Translations under genes and position numbers: made by a program
The notes under the pieces: generated by a model
What the model saw: the letters and a program-made list of their open reading frames with translations, nothing else
Told to the model about the DNA's origin: nothing
The model's database searches: none
Assembly: GCA_015295835.1 (NCBI GenBank)
Contig: DVEG01000004.1
Coordinates: 124,001-188,000 of the forward strand
Direction: 5' to 3'
From: Oscillatoriaceae cyanobacterium M7585_C2015_266
Lineage (GTDB): Bacteria > Cyanobacteriota > Cyanobacteriia > Cyanobacteriales > Oscillatoriaceae
DNA: 64,000 nt
Shown here: one piece after another, positions 10,001 to 17,755 of the stretch
Layout of the letters: each line of letters opens with the position of its first letter
Position numbering within the stretch: the stretch's first letter is position 1

Positions 10001-10070
10001 CTTCTAGTTTTTGTAAGTGTTCTTCGCTTGCTATTTTAAAAGTAATCCGCAATTCTTCATCTTCTATCAT
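7068..10070 (-). CDS. cheA: CheA-type hybrid histidine kinase: two Hpt domains, kinase core, CheW domain, receiver
   Basis: This is the central kinase of the chemosensory array. The N-terminus holds two Hpt domains, about residues 1-110 (EAHSLKGDANMLGV) and 215-320 (EAHSIKGDAGMLGV), each with the phospho-accepting His. A variable linker rich in Pro/Ser/Gln follows, then the dimerisation helices, the ATPase (HILRNAIDHGIETPAE; SDDGRGLDI; GRGVGLDVV), the CheW-like regulatory domain (about 720-860) and a C-terminal receiver (ILLVEDSLTTRTLEK; VVSDIQMPNLDG; LVTSLA; TKS). All kinase boxes and both His residues are intact. Hybrid CheA with several Hpt domains and a receiver is typical of cyanobacterial Pix/Tax/Hmp and of Pil-Chp systems, which control type IV pilus motility. 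The start is ATG 10070. Confidence 0.95.
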   Translation of the reverse strand: MIEDEELRITFKIASEEHLQKLEEGLLHLEKNPNDIEKLDEMTREAHSLKGDANMLGVKDVGTLAHQIEHILVTVKRGEEKITSELCDRICSGLDAIRALVREAVTGTSSGVNTFYVLAHLMGAEPKIKTPPLIEIAESLNEISPSSTALFIFNQQQQPQPEQETAPEPQKESTAIEAAADKNIDSPFLKNIVSSRNQVSGDAPPPYQKSHRYIEEEELRETFKIACEEHLQKLDEGLLYLEKNPEDHTKIEELLREAHSIKGDAGMLGVRDIGTLAHQLENILNAIKRGEIAISPALCDRLSGGLHALRELVSEAVTGNISNINLPQIQASLAEVEQKTPHPENDTPPSSDLPHKSDKEEPLLPPLRQKTLPEEHQNFNQPTPEPIHQNQIADISTTTPTSQNGKKQQSATSSSERYRIDTIRVETRNLDSLMTQTGELTVTKIRIAHRLAEIEEIVNLWEEWSRDIFINRFAIEELGKGERNGKIEQIHKIYHRTEERLEQLGTHLNRLRAAVYEDIARLEVITDELEEGIRTLRLLPLSTIFSLFPRMVRDLARKEGKQVELIIEGGETRADKRILEEMKDPLMHILRNAIDHGIETPAERQQLGKPLPAIIRLRGYQTATNIVIEVSDDGRGLDIESIKRTAIKRGMYREEELAAMTTQQIQSLIFAPGFSTRTFVTEVSGRGVGLDVVRTNVERLKGSIQVESTPGRGCTLRLQLSTTLATAHVLLVSCNGITYALPVEFVQIARLVPQSDIFTIEGRETIVLDAQPVSVARLGDLLQTTPNGERLPDSSVPLPCIIIKVGEERLGLIVDALLDEQDVVLKPQSKLLKRVRNIAGATILGTGEVCMVLNPQDLIKSVRSSAKTALPAQQIEQARKKPVILLVEDSLTTRTLEKRILEGAGYEVVTAVDGLDAYNKLRTRSFDAVVSDIQMPNLDGLELTAKIRQHKEYKELPVILVTSLATDEDKRRGAEVGANAYITKSTFNQEVLLETLRRLV

Positions 10071-10807
10071 TTTTAATCCCTCATTAAATATTTACTTTTA
10101 TTCTCCTTTCATTTTATAATTTATTCCCCATTTTTATTTGAATTTTAACAGTTAATTTAACTTCTGCTTTACTTTCATGTTTTACGCTATCTAAACTACG
10201 CAATCTCCCCTTTTTTACACTTTTACAGTTTCCTCAAGCAAGTTTTTGCATGTATATATTTTTTAATATGATAGCTTAGGTGTAAAAAATAAATATCCAT
10301 GCTAAAAACAACAAGAAGTTTAACTTAACTTTTCCATCGATGTATATAAAATTATTGTTGTGTCGTAAGTTTGCTATTAAAGGCACCCTGAGTTTGATAG
10401 TTGTTTATAATATAGCTCAAGCTGGGAGGCTGAGGCGAGCGCGCTGCTGCGAATGGAGCAAATTTGGCCATTTATAACAGATGTCTTAACTAAATTTTTA
10501 TCTTTTCAGAAAATATCCTTAGGCTGCGATAAAGAAAAAGCCTAAAGGTATGGGGGAGAGGAGAAAGCTACTGTTTGAGGCGCAATTGCTGTAAGGTGAT
10601 TGCGCTTATAGCACAGTGCCGCTTTAGTTTATAATAATTTTTGCCAAACAGACGTTAAACTTTTTCTTTCCCCCATTGCTATCAAAATTTTATTGAGATG
10701 GGATAATTTTACCTAGCGGTTGTAGAAGAGAATTGGTTCGCTTATTCATTAATCCTAAAATTCAGCCATTTTTACTGAACAAAAAGCGCCTAGCATTTAC
10801 AAACTTT
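10071..10807. other. long intergenic region between cheA and the CheY-like gene
   Basis: No protein-coding gene or RNA gene was recognised in about 740 bp. Two hairpins can be seen: a perfect 7-bp stem GCGCAAT...ATTGCGC near 10580-10605, and TAGGCT...AGCCTA near 10519-10543. The stretch probably holds the cheA promoter at its left end (the AT-rich run 10080-10300) and the 3' end of the cheY-like transcript at its right. No further function can be supported. Confidence 0.4.
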
Positions 10808-11221
10808 TTACAGACTTGGTGTGGCGTCAGGTGAAATAGTAGCTCTAACAAATTTTCGGACAACCTGTCGCAGTTGTTCAGCATCGAATGGTTTAGTTAA
10901 ATATTCGGTTGCCCCGGCTAATCTGCCTTGTACTTTGTCAAACAGCCCATCTCTGGCAGTCAGCATAATAATTGGCAGATTTTGAAATTGAGGCAAATTG
11001 CGTACAGTGCGGCAAAGTTCTAATCCGTCAATTCCGGGCATAGAAACATCAAGTAACAAAACTGCGATTGGTTCATGGTAAATCATCGATAGCGCATCCA
11101 CAGCATTGTCTGCGACTAAAACTTGATATTCATCTTCTAATGCTCGTTTTACCAAGTTTTGCATGACTACGCTATCATCGACTGCCATTATTTTTGGTTT
11201 AGTATTGATATTTGTAAGCAT
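10808..11221 (-). CDS. single-domain response regulator (CheY/PilG-H type)
   Basis: A stand-alone receiver of 137 aa. The motifs are MAVDDS (acidic pocket), LLLDVSMPGIDG (phospho-acceptor Asp), LTAR (Thr) and LTKPF (Lys-Pro), all in the right order, with no output domain. The likely phosphodonor is the hybrid CheA encoded next upstream in reading order, although 740 bp separates them, so it may have its own promoter. It could act on pilus motors or the flow of phosphate within the array. The start is ATG 11221. Confidence 0.9.
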   Translation of the reverse strand: MLTNINTKPKIMAVDDSVVMQNLVKRALEDEYQVLVADNAVDALSMIYHEPIAVLLLDVSMPGIDGLELCRTVRNLPQFQNLPIIMLTARDGLFDKVQGRLAGATEYLTKPFDAEQLRQVVRKFVRATISPDATPSL

Positions 11222-11832
11222 ATTTTTTCTCTGGCTCTTTTTTTTGTAGAAATATACCCCAAATGTTCAGGCTGTCACTTCAATTTTATATAAGGTGAAA
11301 GCATCAGCGTAGGGAGCGAACAGGGGGAACAATTTAACAATTAGAAATGCAGAAGCATTTCATCGGTGGGAACCGGAGTGATTGAGTGGAGGCGGTGCGG
11401 ATAAATTAGTAAGAGATTTTGGTATTTTTGCGATCGCTATTAGCTTTAGTACCCTTTATTTTTAATAAAAGTTGGCTGAGCAATATCCGCAAGGGATTGT
11501 TGCCAGCGTTAATCCCGATTAAGAAGTCGGGTTTGGGGACATTTTGCGTGGGCGAGCGCAGAACATTTGAGGTTCTAAAGTACAGTTTACTATTTTACTC
11601 TCAAATTTTTTAAGGACGGAGTGGGGGTGCTTAATACTTTTTCACAAGTAAGCTTACTTTATTATTATTTTAGTGGCCTATGGCATGTGACTTGGTAAGG
11701 TGCTATTAGAGTGCATTAAAGTGAACAAAGTGGACAGTCGTCCAAGTGGACCTTATAAGGGGCACAGGAGAGGCTGAGAACCCTTGTGGGGAGGGAACTT
11801 TAAAAAAATTAAAAAATTTTTTGTAAAAGTTA
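11222..11832. other. intergenic region upstream of tRNA-Gln, no gene seen
   Basis: About 600 bp lies between the response regulator start and the tRNA promoter. One short open stretch around 11381-11450 reads LSGGGADKLVRDFG... and then stops; it has no start signal and no family could be named. I see no RNA gene, repeat array or insertion sequence here. Confidence 0.35.
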
Positions 11833-11863
11833 TTGACAAATTCTGGGAGTCAACTGTTATGAT
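11833..11863 (+). promoter_or_regulatory. putative promoter of tRNA-Gln
   Basis: A perfect -35 hexamer TTGACA (11833-11838) and a -10-like TATGAT (11858-11863) are spaced by 19 bp, about 18 bp before the tRNA 5' end. The spacing is slightly long for sigma-70-type promoters, but the position is right for a tRNA transcript. Confidence 0.5.
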
Positions 11864-11880
11864 AATTAACGTCAAGGCGA

Positions 11881-11952
11881 TGGGGTGTCGCCAAGTGGTA
11901 AGGCAGCTGGTTTTGGTCCAGCCATTCCGAGGTTCGAATCCTTGCACCCCAG
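11881..11952 (+). tRNA. tRNA-Gln (anticodon UUG)
   Basis: A 72-nt cloverleaf. The acceptor arms TGGGGTG and CACCCCA pair fully, with G as discriminator. The D-arm is CCAAGTGGTAAGG. The anticodon stem GCTGG/CCAGC encloses the loop TTTTGGT, which gives anticodon TTG. The T-arm contains GGTTCGAATCC. CCA is not encoded after the discriminator (the sequence continues CATCC). It decodes CAA/CAG. Confidence 0.95.
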
Positions 11953-12052
11953 CATCCAAACCTAAAAATACTAAGAATACTGTTTGCAATTGGCGGCTTA
12001 ACAACAATTAGGCTGCCATTTTTAATAACAAGGGGTTGTACAAGCGCGCATA

Positions 12053-13022
12053 TCAACTCCAAGCACGGAAAAAAGTGCTATCCTGCCAGGCAACAGCTGT
12101 GCGTTGGGCGCTCGCTGCCATTTCTGCTTCGCTAAGCGGTAGGTAAGCACGCGCAACTTTTACATTCGATTCTAATTGCTCCACTGTCTCGGCAGCAACC
12201 ACACAGCAATGTACTCCTGGCACTGAAAGGCTATATCCCATTGCTTGGTGCATCCCGTCTAGAATTCCATTTTTGAATAGACGCCCGTAAGCTGGAACCT
12301 TCATAGCAATCACACCGACATTTTTCTCCCGCGCCACTGGCATAACGCCGGTAATAAATGGGCGCGGGTGGTGTATGTCGGCAGCATTAATGCAAATTAA
12401 TATGGTATCGAAGGGATATCGTCGCAAGGGCGATGACATCGGATTCGTTCTGGTGATGCCAGTGAAGCGAATTAGTTTTTGCTGTTTGGCTTCTTCTATA
12501 GCTTTAATTGCTCCATTTTTGCTAAAGATTTCTTCTATTTCCTGTTTATAGGAAACATGGTGTAACTGCCATAAATCTAGGTAATCGGTTTTCAGACGAG
12601 TGAGCGATTGCTCTAAATGTCGCCACGCCCCATCCCGAGCTCGCGCATGGGTTTTGCTTGCCAGAAATATCCGCTCTCGATAAGGCGGCAATACTTTCCC
12701 CAAATAATCTTCACTCGGGGAGCATAAGACGCTGCCGTATCAAAATAACGAATCCCTAATTTTAGCGCCGCTTCAATAATCGCCACAGATTCTTTTTCTT
12801 GCCCGTTTTTAGATAGAGGTGTCTGCCCAGCGCCTCCCAATCCAAAAATTGGAACTTTTACTCCGGTTTGGCCTAAAATTCTTTCTGGCATGGCTGCTGC
12901 TAGCGGTGCAGACGGTTTAAATGTACTGCTTTGGTTATGGTTAAAGCTGTAACTCCTACAATTGAGCCTGCTACGGCTGCGGTACTTGCCAAAAATTTGC
13001 GTCGCGTTGTTTTACGTGTCAC
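12053..13022 (-). pseudogene. Tat-exported aldo/keto reductase broken by two frameshifts
   Basis: Read on the minus strand from GTG 13022, the first frame encodes TRRKFLASTAAVAGSIV, a twin-arginine signal peptide (RRxFL then a hydrophobic stretch). Near 12930 the frame must shift to continue into PSAPLAAAMPERILGQTG, the start of an aldo/keto reductase. A second shift is needed near 12717, after DTAASYAP, to continue into SEDYLGKVLPPYRERIF. The catalytic tetrad survives across frames: Asp and Tyr in DTAASY, Lys in LASKTH and His in WQLHHV. The C-terminal fragment is open to 12053. Both lesions are consistent with loss of one base (or gain of two). Two sequencing errors are the alternative. If it were repaired, the product would be an exported oxidoreductase of about 320 aa. 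Confidence 0.85.
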
Positions 13023-13085
13023 TTTCGGCTACTCCATAAAAAATCTTTATCTATCAGCGTAACGCAGCAGCTTAGGAGCGCCCAC

Positions 13086-13457
13086 TCAAATATTTCTCTC
13101 TTCAGAAGCAGATTTACTCTGGTTAATACGTTCTATCCACTCTTGATTCCGATCCATCGTTAAAATAATCCTTCGATAGGGTTCATCTTTCAATTCCAGA
13201 GTCAAATAATCTTTATCTCGCGTTACATACCAAAATTCTTTACCTTTTGAAGTATAATATGTTCCAGCTTTAATTATTCCAGGGATAAAAATACCGGGAG
13301 CGCGGATTTCTGCCCAGCTACTATGCGGCTCTTCTGCCGTGATTCGTTCGATATGTTCAAGAGGTATTTCTATAGTTTTATTCAGAGTAAAAGCCCATAA
13401 CTGTTCGTACCATTCCAAATCTATAAGTAATTTGTTATCAATTATACTCATATTCAT
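13086..13457 (-). CDS. conserved hypothetical protein (bacterial PH-like fold suspected)
   Basis: A 123-aa soluble protein without a signal peptide. I do not recognise a named function. It contains the phrases IPLEHIERITAEEP, IRAPGIFIPGIIKAGTYY and GKEFWYVTRDKDYLTLEL. The alternation of short beta strands with a final helix (QEWIERINQS) suggests a small pleckstrin-homology-like bacterial domain; this is inference from pattern. It starts at ATG 13457, stands alone between a dead reductase gene and recJ, and has normal coding character. Confidence 0.7.
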   Translation of the reverse strand: MNMSIIDNKLLIDLEWYEQLWAFTLNKTIEIPLEHIERITAEEPHSSWAEIRAPGIFIPGIIKAGTYYTSKGKEFWYVTRDKDYLTLELKDEPYRRIILTMDRNQEWIERINQSKSASEERNI

Positions 13458-13527
13458 GGCTAGCCTCTAGATTAAATCAGGGAATTCAACTTTATTATAA
13501 AGAAAGAGTAGGGATGTCATTATTATA

Positions 13528-15927
13528 TTATCTCCAATTTAATTGGGATAATCTCGCAGCCGGATATAAATACCATCCTTGCAAGCGCAACAATTCCTGC
13601 TCAATAGGATAAGTATTGGGAAAATCAGGGCAAGGATAGCCCATTTCCCGCAAAGCTGCAACCAAGGTGCAGGGAGCCACCCACCACTGTTGCCCCAACA
13701 TTAGCAAATTTAAAGGCTGATTAGGAAATTTTTGCAGATGCGCTTGCAGGCGTGAAAACAATTGTTGCGTGCCGGGAATTGATGGCATTTGATTGCAAAC
13801 ATAAACTTGACGTGGCTGCCCGACGGCAAGTAACCATTGTAGGTGTGTGCGCGAAGGAGGCAAAGTATATAATATGAAAGTATCACATATACTTGGCGGT
13901 CGATCATATTCGATTTGGCACTGAATATCGCTGCTCAATTTCAGGGATTTTTTATCAGCTCCATATAATAAAACTCTTCCGCGTAGTTTAGAGAGCAAGC
14001 CATTAATATATCTGCAGTCAAACCATTCCGGTATTTTCTTAATCCCTGGAGGTTCTGGATAAAAAAGTGTGGGAGAATTAACAATAGAAAATGATGTCTT
14101 GTGCAGGGAGGATTGGATAGTGGCTGGTTGTAGGGTGGGTGTGCTGCTACCTTCGTTGTTTTGAGGAAGACGAATGCCTACTAATTCTAACTCAATGGTT
14201 GTGGTGCCATTCCAAGTATTTTCTTTTAATTGATATGCTACATCGAGGTGTGACGGCAGGGGATAGTATTTGCTCCACCGCCATGCTATTGCTTCTAGAG
14301 TTACTAAATGTTTGCCAATTGTTTGCTCTAGGGTTACTTTTAAGTGCTTATTTTTGATGATGTTCTGATCGATTACGCGAACGTTGGGAGTCCAAAAAAT
14401 CGGCGGTTTGTTTTCAATGCCGCAGGGTTGGAGTAAATTGATTTTTTGGTAAAGGTGGAGATTGATTTGATTGAATTCAGCTTGGGCGTCGATTTCGATA
14501 AGTGGCTTTAAATGCCAGATTTCTAAACAGCTATTGGCAAATTTTATCAAGCGATCGCGGAATGCTTCTAAATTCTCAGCCGAGAGAGAAAAACCACCTG
14601 CTGCTTTATGCCCACCGTATTTTCCCAATAAGTCATCGCAGAGTTGCAGAGCTTCAAAAACATGAAATTCTGGAATTCCCCGTGCCGAGCCGCGAATCTG
14701 ATTATTATTTTCATAAGTGCCAATGAAAACAGGAACTCCGTAGCGCTCTACCAGTCGCGAGGCAACAATACCAATAACGCCGTGATGCCAGTTAGGTTGT
14801 ACGATGATTAAAACACGCTCATCGTATAAATTAATTTTGCTGCTTTCTACCCAGGCGATCGCTTCTTTTTCGATTTCCTCACACAATTGTTGTCGGCGCT
14901 GATTAATTTCTTCGCACTGCTTTGCCCTTTCCAATGCCACCTCCATGTCATCTGTTGTCAACAATTCAATAATAATTTGCGGCTCACCAATTCGCCCCAC
15001 TGCATTAATCCGAGGTCCTAAACGAAACCCGATATCTTCTGGTTTCAGTGCTTTATTAGAAGATGATTCTGCATTCAGCCCTGCTACCTGAATCAGAGCT
15101 TGCACGCCGGCGAGTTGCGATTGCGGGAGCAGTTGTAATCCTTTTTTCACCCAGTGGCGGTTTACTCCCGTTAAAGGTGCTAAATCGGCAATTGTTCCCA
15201 GAGTCACCAGTTCCAGAAATGGAGCAATTAAAGCTTCTGATTTGTTAAATTTTTGGGCAAGGCAAATTGCTAAAATATATGCTACGCCTACTCCAGCGAT
15301 TCCCCGATAGGGAGAATCTTTGTGAATTAGTTTTGGGTTAAGTATAGCGTTAGCAGGCGGGAGTTTTTCGGGGATATCGTGATGATCTGTAACTATGACT
15401 TTTAAACCTAGTTGGCGGGCTTTTTTTATCGGTTCAAAAGCGGCAATGCCATTATCAACTGTTAAAATAAGTTTGACGCCTTCGCTATGAAATTCTTCGA
15501 CAATTCGATGATTAATGCCGTAGCCTTCTTTCATACGGCTGGGAATGACATAATCAGCTTTTGCTCCCAACCACCGCAGTGCTCGCAATAATAAAGCGGT
15601 GCTTGTCATACCGTCGGCGTCGTAGTCACCACAGATGGCGATTTTGTCTTGGTTTGCGATCGCTTCTTCTAACAATTTTATACTGATTTCCAAATCGGGA
15701 AATTCATCTAGTGGCGATGGCAATGTCTGGGAGTCTAAATTCAAAAATTCGATTGCCTGCGATGGTGTCTCGATTCCCCGATTGATAATAACTTGAGCGA
15801 GTATAGGCGGCAAACCCGTCACATCAGCCAAATGCTTTGCAAGTTCTGGCTTTTGCGGGAAAATATGCCATCGCTGATTTGGGAGTCGGTGTGGTTGTGG
15901 GTAGGGTTGGGAGGTGGAGTCTATCAC
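13528..15927 (-). CDS. recJ: single-stranded-DNA-specific exonuclease RecJ
   Basis: RecJ degrades single-stranded DNA 5' to 3' in recombination and repair. The DHH phosphoesterase motifs are present: ICGDYDADGMTST (about residue 100), VDNGI and VTDHHDIP (about 170-180). The DHHA1 domain carries GKYGGHKAAGGFSL (about 430-445), followed by an OB-like domain. The last roughly 220 residues form an extension beyond the E. coli-type protein (577 aa), as in other cyanobacterial RecJ proteins; the extension looks non-catalytic. The start is ATG 15927. No partner repair gene is adjacent, although sbcD is nearby at 17756. Confidence 0.93.
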   Translation of the reverse strand: MIDSTSQPYPQPHRLPNQRWHIFPQKPELAKHLADVTGLPPILAQVIINRGIETPSQAIEFLNLDSQTLPSPLDEFPDLEISIKLLEEAIANQDKIAICGDYDADGMTSTALLLRALRWLGAKADYVIPSRMKEGYGINHRIVEEFHSEGVKLILTVDNGIAAFEPIKKARQLGLKVIVTDHHDIPEKLPPANAILNPKLIHKDSPYRGIAGVGVAYILAICLAQKFNKSEALIAPFLELVTLGTIADLAPLTGVNRHWVKKGLQLLPQSQLAGVQALIQVAGLNAESSSNKALKPEDIGFRLGPRINAVGRIGEPQIIIELLTTDDMEVALERAKQCEEINQRRQQLCEEIEKEAIAWVESSKINLYDERVLIIVQPNWHHGVIGIVASRLVERYGVPVFIGTYENNNQIRGSARGIPEFHVFEALQLCDDLLGKYGGHKAAGGFSLSAENLEAFRDRLIKFANSCLEIWHLKPLIEIDAQAEFNQINLHLYQKINLLQPCGIENKPPIFWTPNVRVIDQNIIKNKHLKVTLEQTIGKHLVTLEAIAWRWSKYYPLPSHLDVAYQLKENTWNGTTTIELELVGIRLPQNNEGSSTPTLQPATIQSSLHKTSFSIVNSPTLFYPEPPGIKKIPEWFDCRYINGLLSKLRGRVLLYGADKKSLKLSSDIQCQIEYDRPPSICDTFILYTLPPSRTHLQWLLAVGQPRQVYVCNQMPSIPGTQQLFSRLQAHLQKFPNQPLNLLMLGQQWWVAPCTLVAALREMGYPCPDFPNTYPIEQELLRLQGWYLYPAARLSQLNWR

Positions 15928-16470
15928 AGAAATGTTAAATTTATTCTAGGGATAAATAAATTTTCACCGATTATATCACTGCCGAGATATTTTTAACCTA
16001 CCTGCCGTTATTCAGCATTCAGTGCTCCCCCACTATTCTAACAAAAATGTGTACTTCTGTTTTTTGACGTTATCGTAGGGAGAATATGCTCTGTAAGCGC
16101 CAGGCTGGTATCTAATAAGGTTGTTAATTTGAAAACGTCAGGGCGCATGTTTATGACGGCTCCAATGCCAGAAATTGCTAAGCGATCGCTTTCTTACAAC
16201 CTTTATATCATTTTTAATATCGCTGTAACACTCTAATATGCATTGATGTTGGCAGAGAGGAATTTCAGGAAAAGCTTGTACATAGCCAATGTAGATTTTA
16301 ATATTTCCAATTGATATTATAGAAGTAATTGGTTAGCAATTTACCTGGGTGTTTACTTTCCTTGGCTCCTATTTTTGTAAAAAAGAAAAAATGGCCATTA
16401 TTTTTTATATTTATTTATCAATATCAATTTATCAATATCAATAGTATATTTCTAAGGAACATCAGGGTAA
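15928..16470. other. intergenic region between recJ and the CBS-MCP gene
   Basis: Two divergent genes (recJ on -, CBS-MCP on +) are separated by about 540 bp, which must hold both promoters. One HIP1 site lies near 16182. The right end is AT-rich and contains the perfect tandem repeat listed separately. No gene or RNA was recognised. Confidence 0.4.
16414..16441 (+). repeat. two perfect tandem 14-bp units upstream of the CBS-MCP gene
   Basis: The unit TTTATCAATATCAA occurs twice without mismatch, ending 29 bp before the ATG at 16471. The position fits the promoter/leader region, so it may be a binding site for a regulator or a slippage tract. Confidence 0.7.
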
Positions 16471-17748
16471 ATGATTGACTTATCTCAACTGACTCCAGAG
16501 TCTACCATAGGCAATCTTCCCAGCCACGACTTCCAAGTAAGTCTTGATACGCCTTGTCATGTAGTGGCACAAAAATTTGCTCTTTCTCCAGAAATTCCAG
16601 GAGTCATAATCATGGATGGCTCTCGGCTGGCAGGTATGATTTCTAGACGAAAATTTAACGAGTGGATGAGTCAGCCTTACAGTATTGAGCTTTACATGAA
16701 TCATTCTATAAAAAATCTGTTAGATTTTATTAAAGTTACACCTTTACTACTAGCAGATAATTGCCAAATTGATGAAGCGGCAAAACTTGCACTCAATCGT
16801 CCAGATGATTTAGTATATGAGCCAATAGTTATTGTTTTTAAAGAAGAAATTTTTCGTTTAGTTGATATGCAAGTTTTGCTGTTAGGACAATCTCAGATGC
16901 TGACTTGGGCAAGGGAGATTATTAAATTACAAAAAATAGAAGCACAGGGGTATTTAACAAAGCTCAAAAAAGAACAAGAAAAAAGCAGAAGTTATTCACA
17001 GCTTTTAGAGTTAAATTTAATAGAAATTCAAAAACAAAATAAAAGACTAGAAGAACAAAATAAAAAACTGCTTAAACAAGCTCAAGAAATCATTTCATTG
17101 AAAAAGCAATTGATAGAGATTAGCCGATTGATTTCTGTGGAGGGGAAAAAAGCTTTTCAGGCTACTTTTGTAGGGATTAATGCGATTTGTCGTCATACTG
17201 ATGGAATTGTCGATATTGGCAAAGCCCTAGCTAAAGAGTTAGAAATGGTGAATGTTGCTTCTCGAATAATTGCAAGAGTAAGCCAACAGATTCGCTACTT
17301 AGCTGTACAAGCAGCTGTTGTGGCTAATCGTTCAGGAGGTTCGTTTAGCGAATTTAGTAAAGTGGCGTCTGAAATAGGTCAATTAGTAAGCCAAACATTC
17401 GAGGCAGGGAGAAGTCTTGATCAACTAGCGAATCGTTTTAAACTGCGGGTTCAGGAATTAACTGAGTCGGCGCGAGAGGGTGCAGAATCGGCGCGCTCGC
17501 TAGTACAAAAAATAAAATGGGCACAAGCTGCGATCGCGGATTTAGAAGAACTTGTGGAACATCAAAACTTAAAATTTACAGCTAGTGATAACTCGGATGC
17601 AATACAGGAGCGCTCGCTTATCCAAAAGATCGAACAAGTCGAAGGAGCTTTAGCTGAACTTGAAGAATCCGTCAACCATAAAGATTTTAGACGCCTAATT
17701 CAGAGGATGGAACGGATGCTGAGTATCAGTAAACAAAAAATTATTTAA
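16471..17748 (+). CDS. soluble CBS-domain protein with coiled coil and MCP-like signalling hairpin
   Basis: A cytosolic protein of 425 aa with no transmembrane segment. Residues 1-150 look like a CBS-type pair (GVIIMDGSRLAGMISRRKF, then SIELYMNHSIKNLLDF, then EPIVIVFKEEIFRLVD), which in other proteins binds adenine nucleotides or acts as a sensor. Residues 165-235 form a charged coiled coil. Residues 250-345 include QQIRYLAVQAAVVANRSGG, then FSEFSKVASEIGQLVSQT, which matches the receptor tip (consensus ...NLLALNAAIEAARAGE...GFAVVADEVRKLAERS) with the usual insertion shortened. A further coiled tail follows. I infer a soluble chemoreceptor-like partner for the CheA/CheW proteins encoded 5-10 kb away. 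AAGGA lies 12 bp before the start. Family exact name unknown. Confidence 0.75.
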   Translation: MIDLSQLTPESTIGNLPSHDFQVSLDTPCHVVAQKFALSPEIPGVIIMDGSRLAGMISRRKFNEWMSQPYSIELYMNHSIKNLLDFIKVTPLLLADNCQIDEAAKLALNRPDDLVYEPIVIVFKEEIFRLVDMQVLLLGQSQMLTWAREIIKLQKIEAQGYLTKLKKEQEKSRSYSQLLELNLIEIQKQNKRLEEQNKKLLKQAQEIISLKKQLIEISRLISVEGKKAFQATFVGINAICRHTDGIVDIGKALAKELEMVNVASRIIARVSQQIRYLAVQAAVVANRSGGSFSEFSKVASEIGQLVSQTFEAGRSLDQLANRFKLRVQELTESAREGAESARSLVQKIKWAQAAIADLEELVEHQNLKFTASDNSDAIQERSLIQKIEQVEGALAELEESVNHKDFRRLIQRMERMLSISKQKII

Positions 17749-17755
17749 GTGGTTA

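Noticed and set aside
11381-11450. LSGGGADKLVRDFG fragment as an RTX-type calcium-binding repeat remnant
   Set aside because: One short match without further repeats or a start; not enough to support a call.
11784-12011. ORF covering tRNA-Gln
   Set aside because: It is a chance frame across a convincing tRNA cloverleaf.
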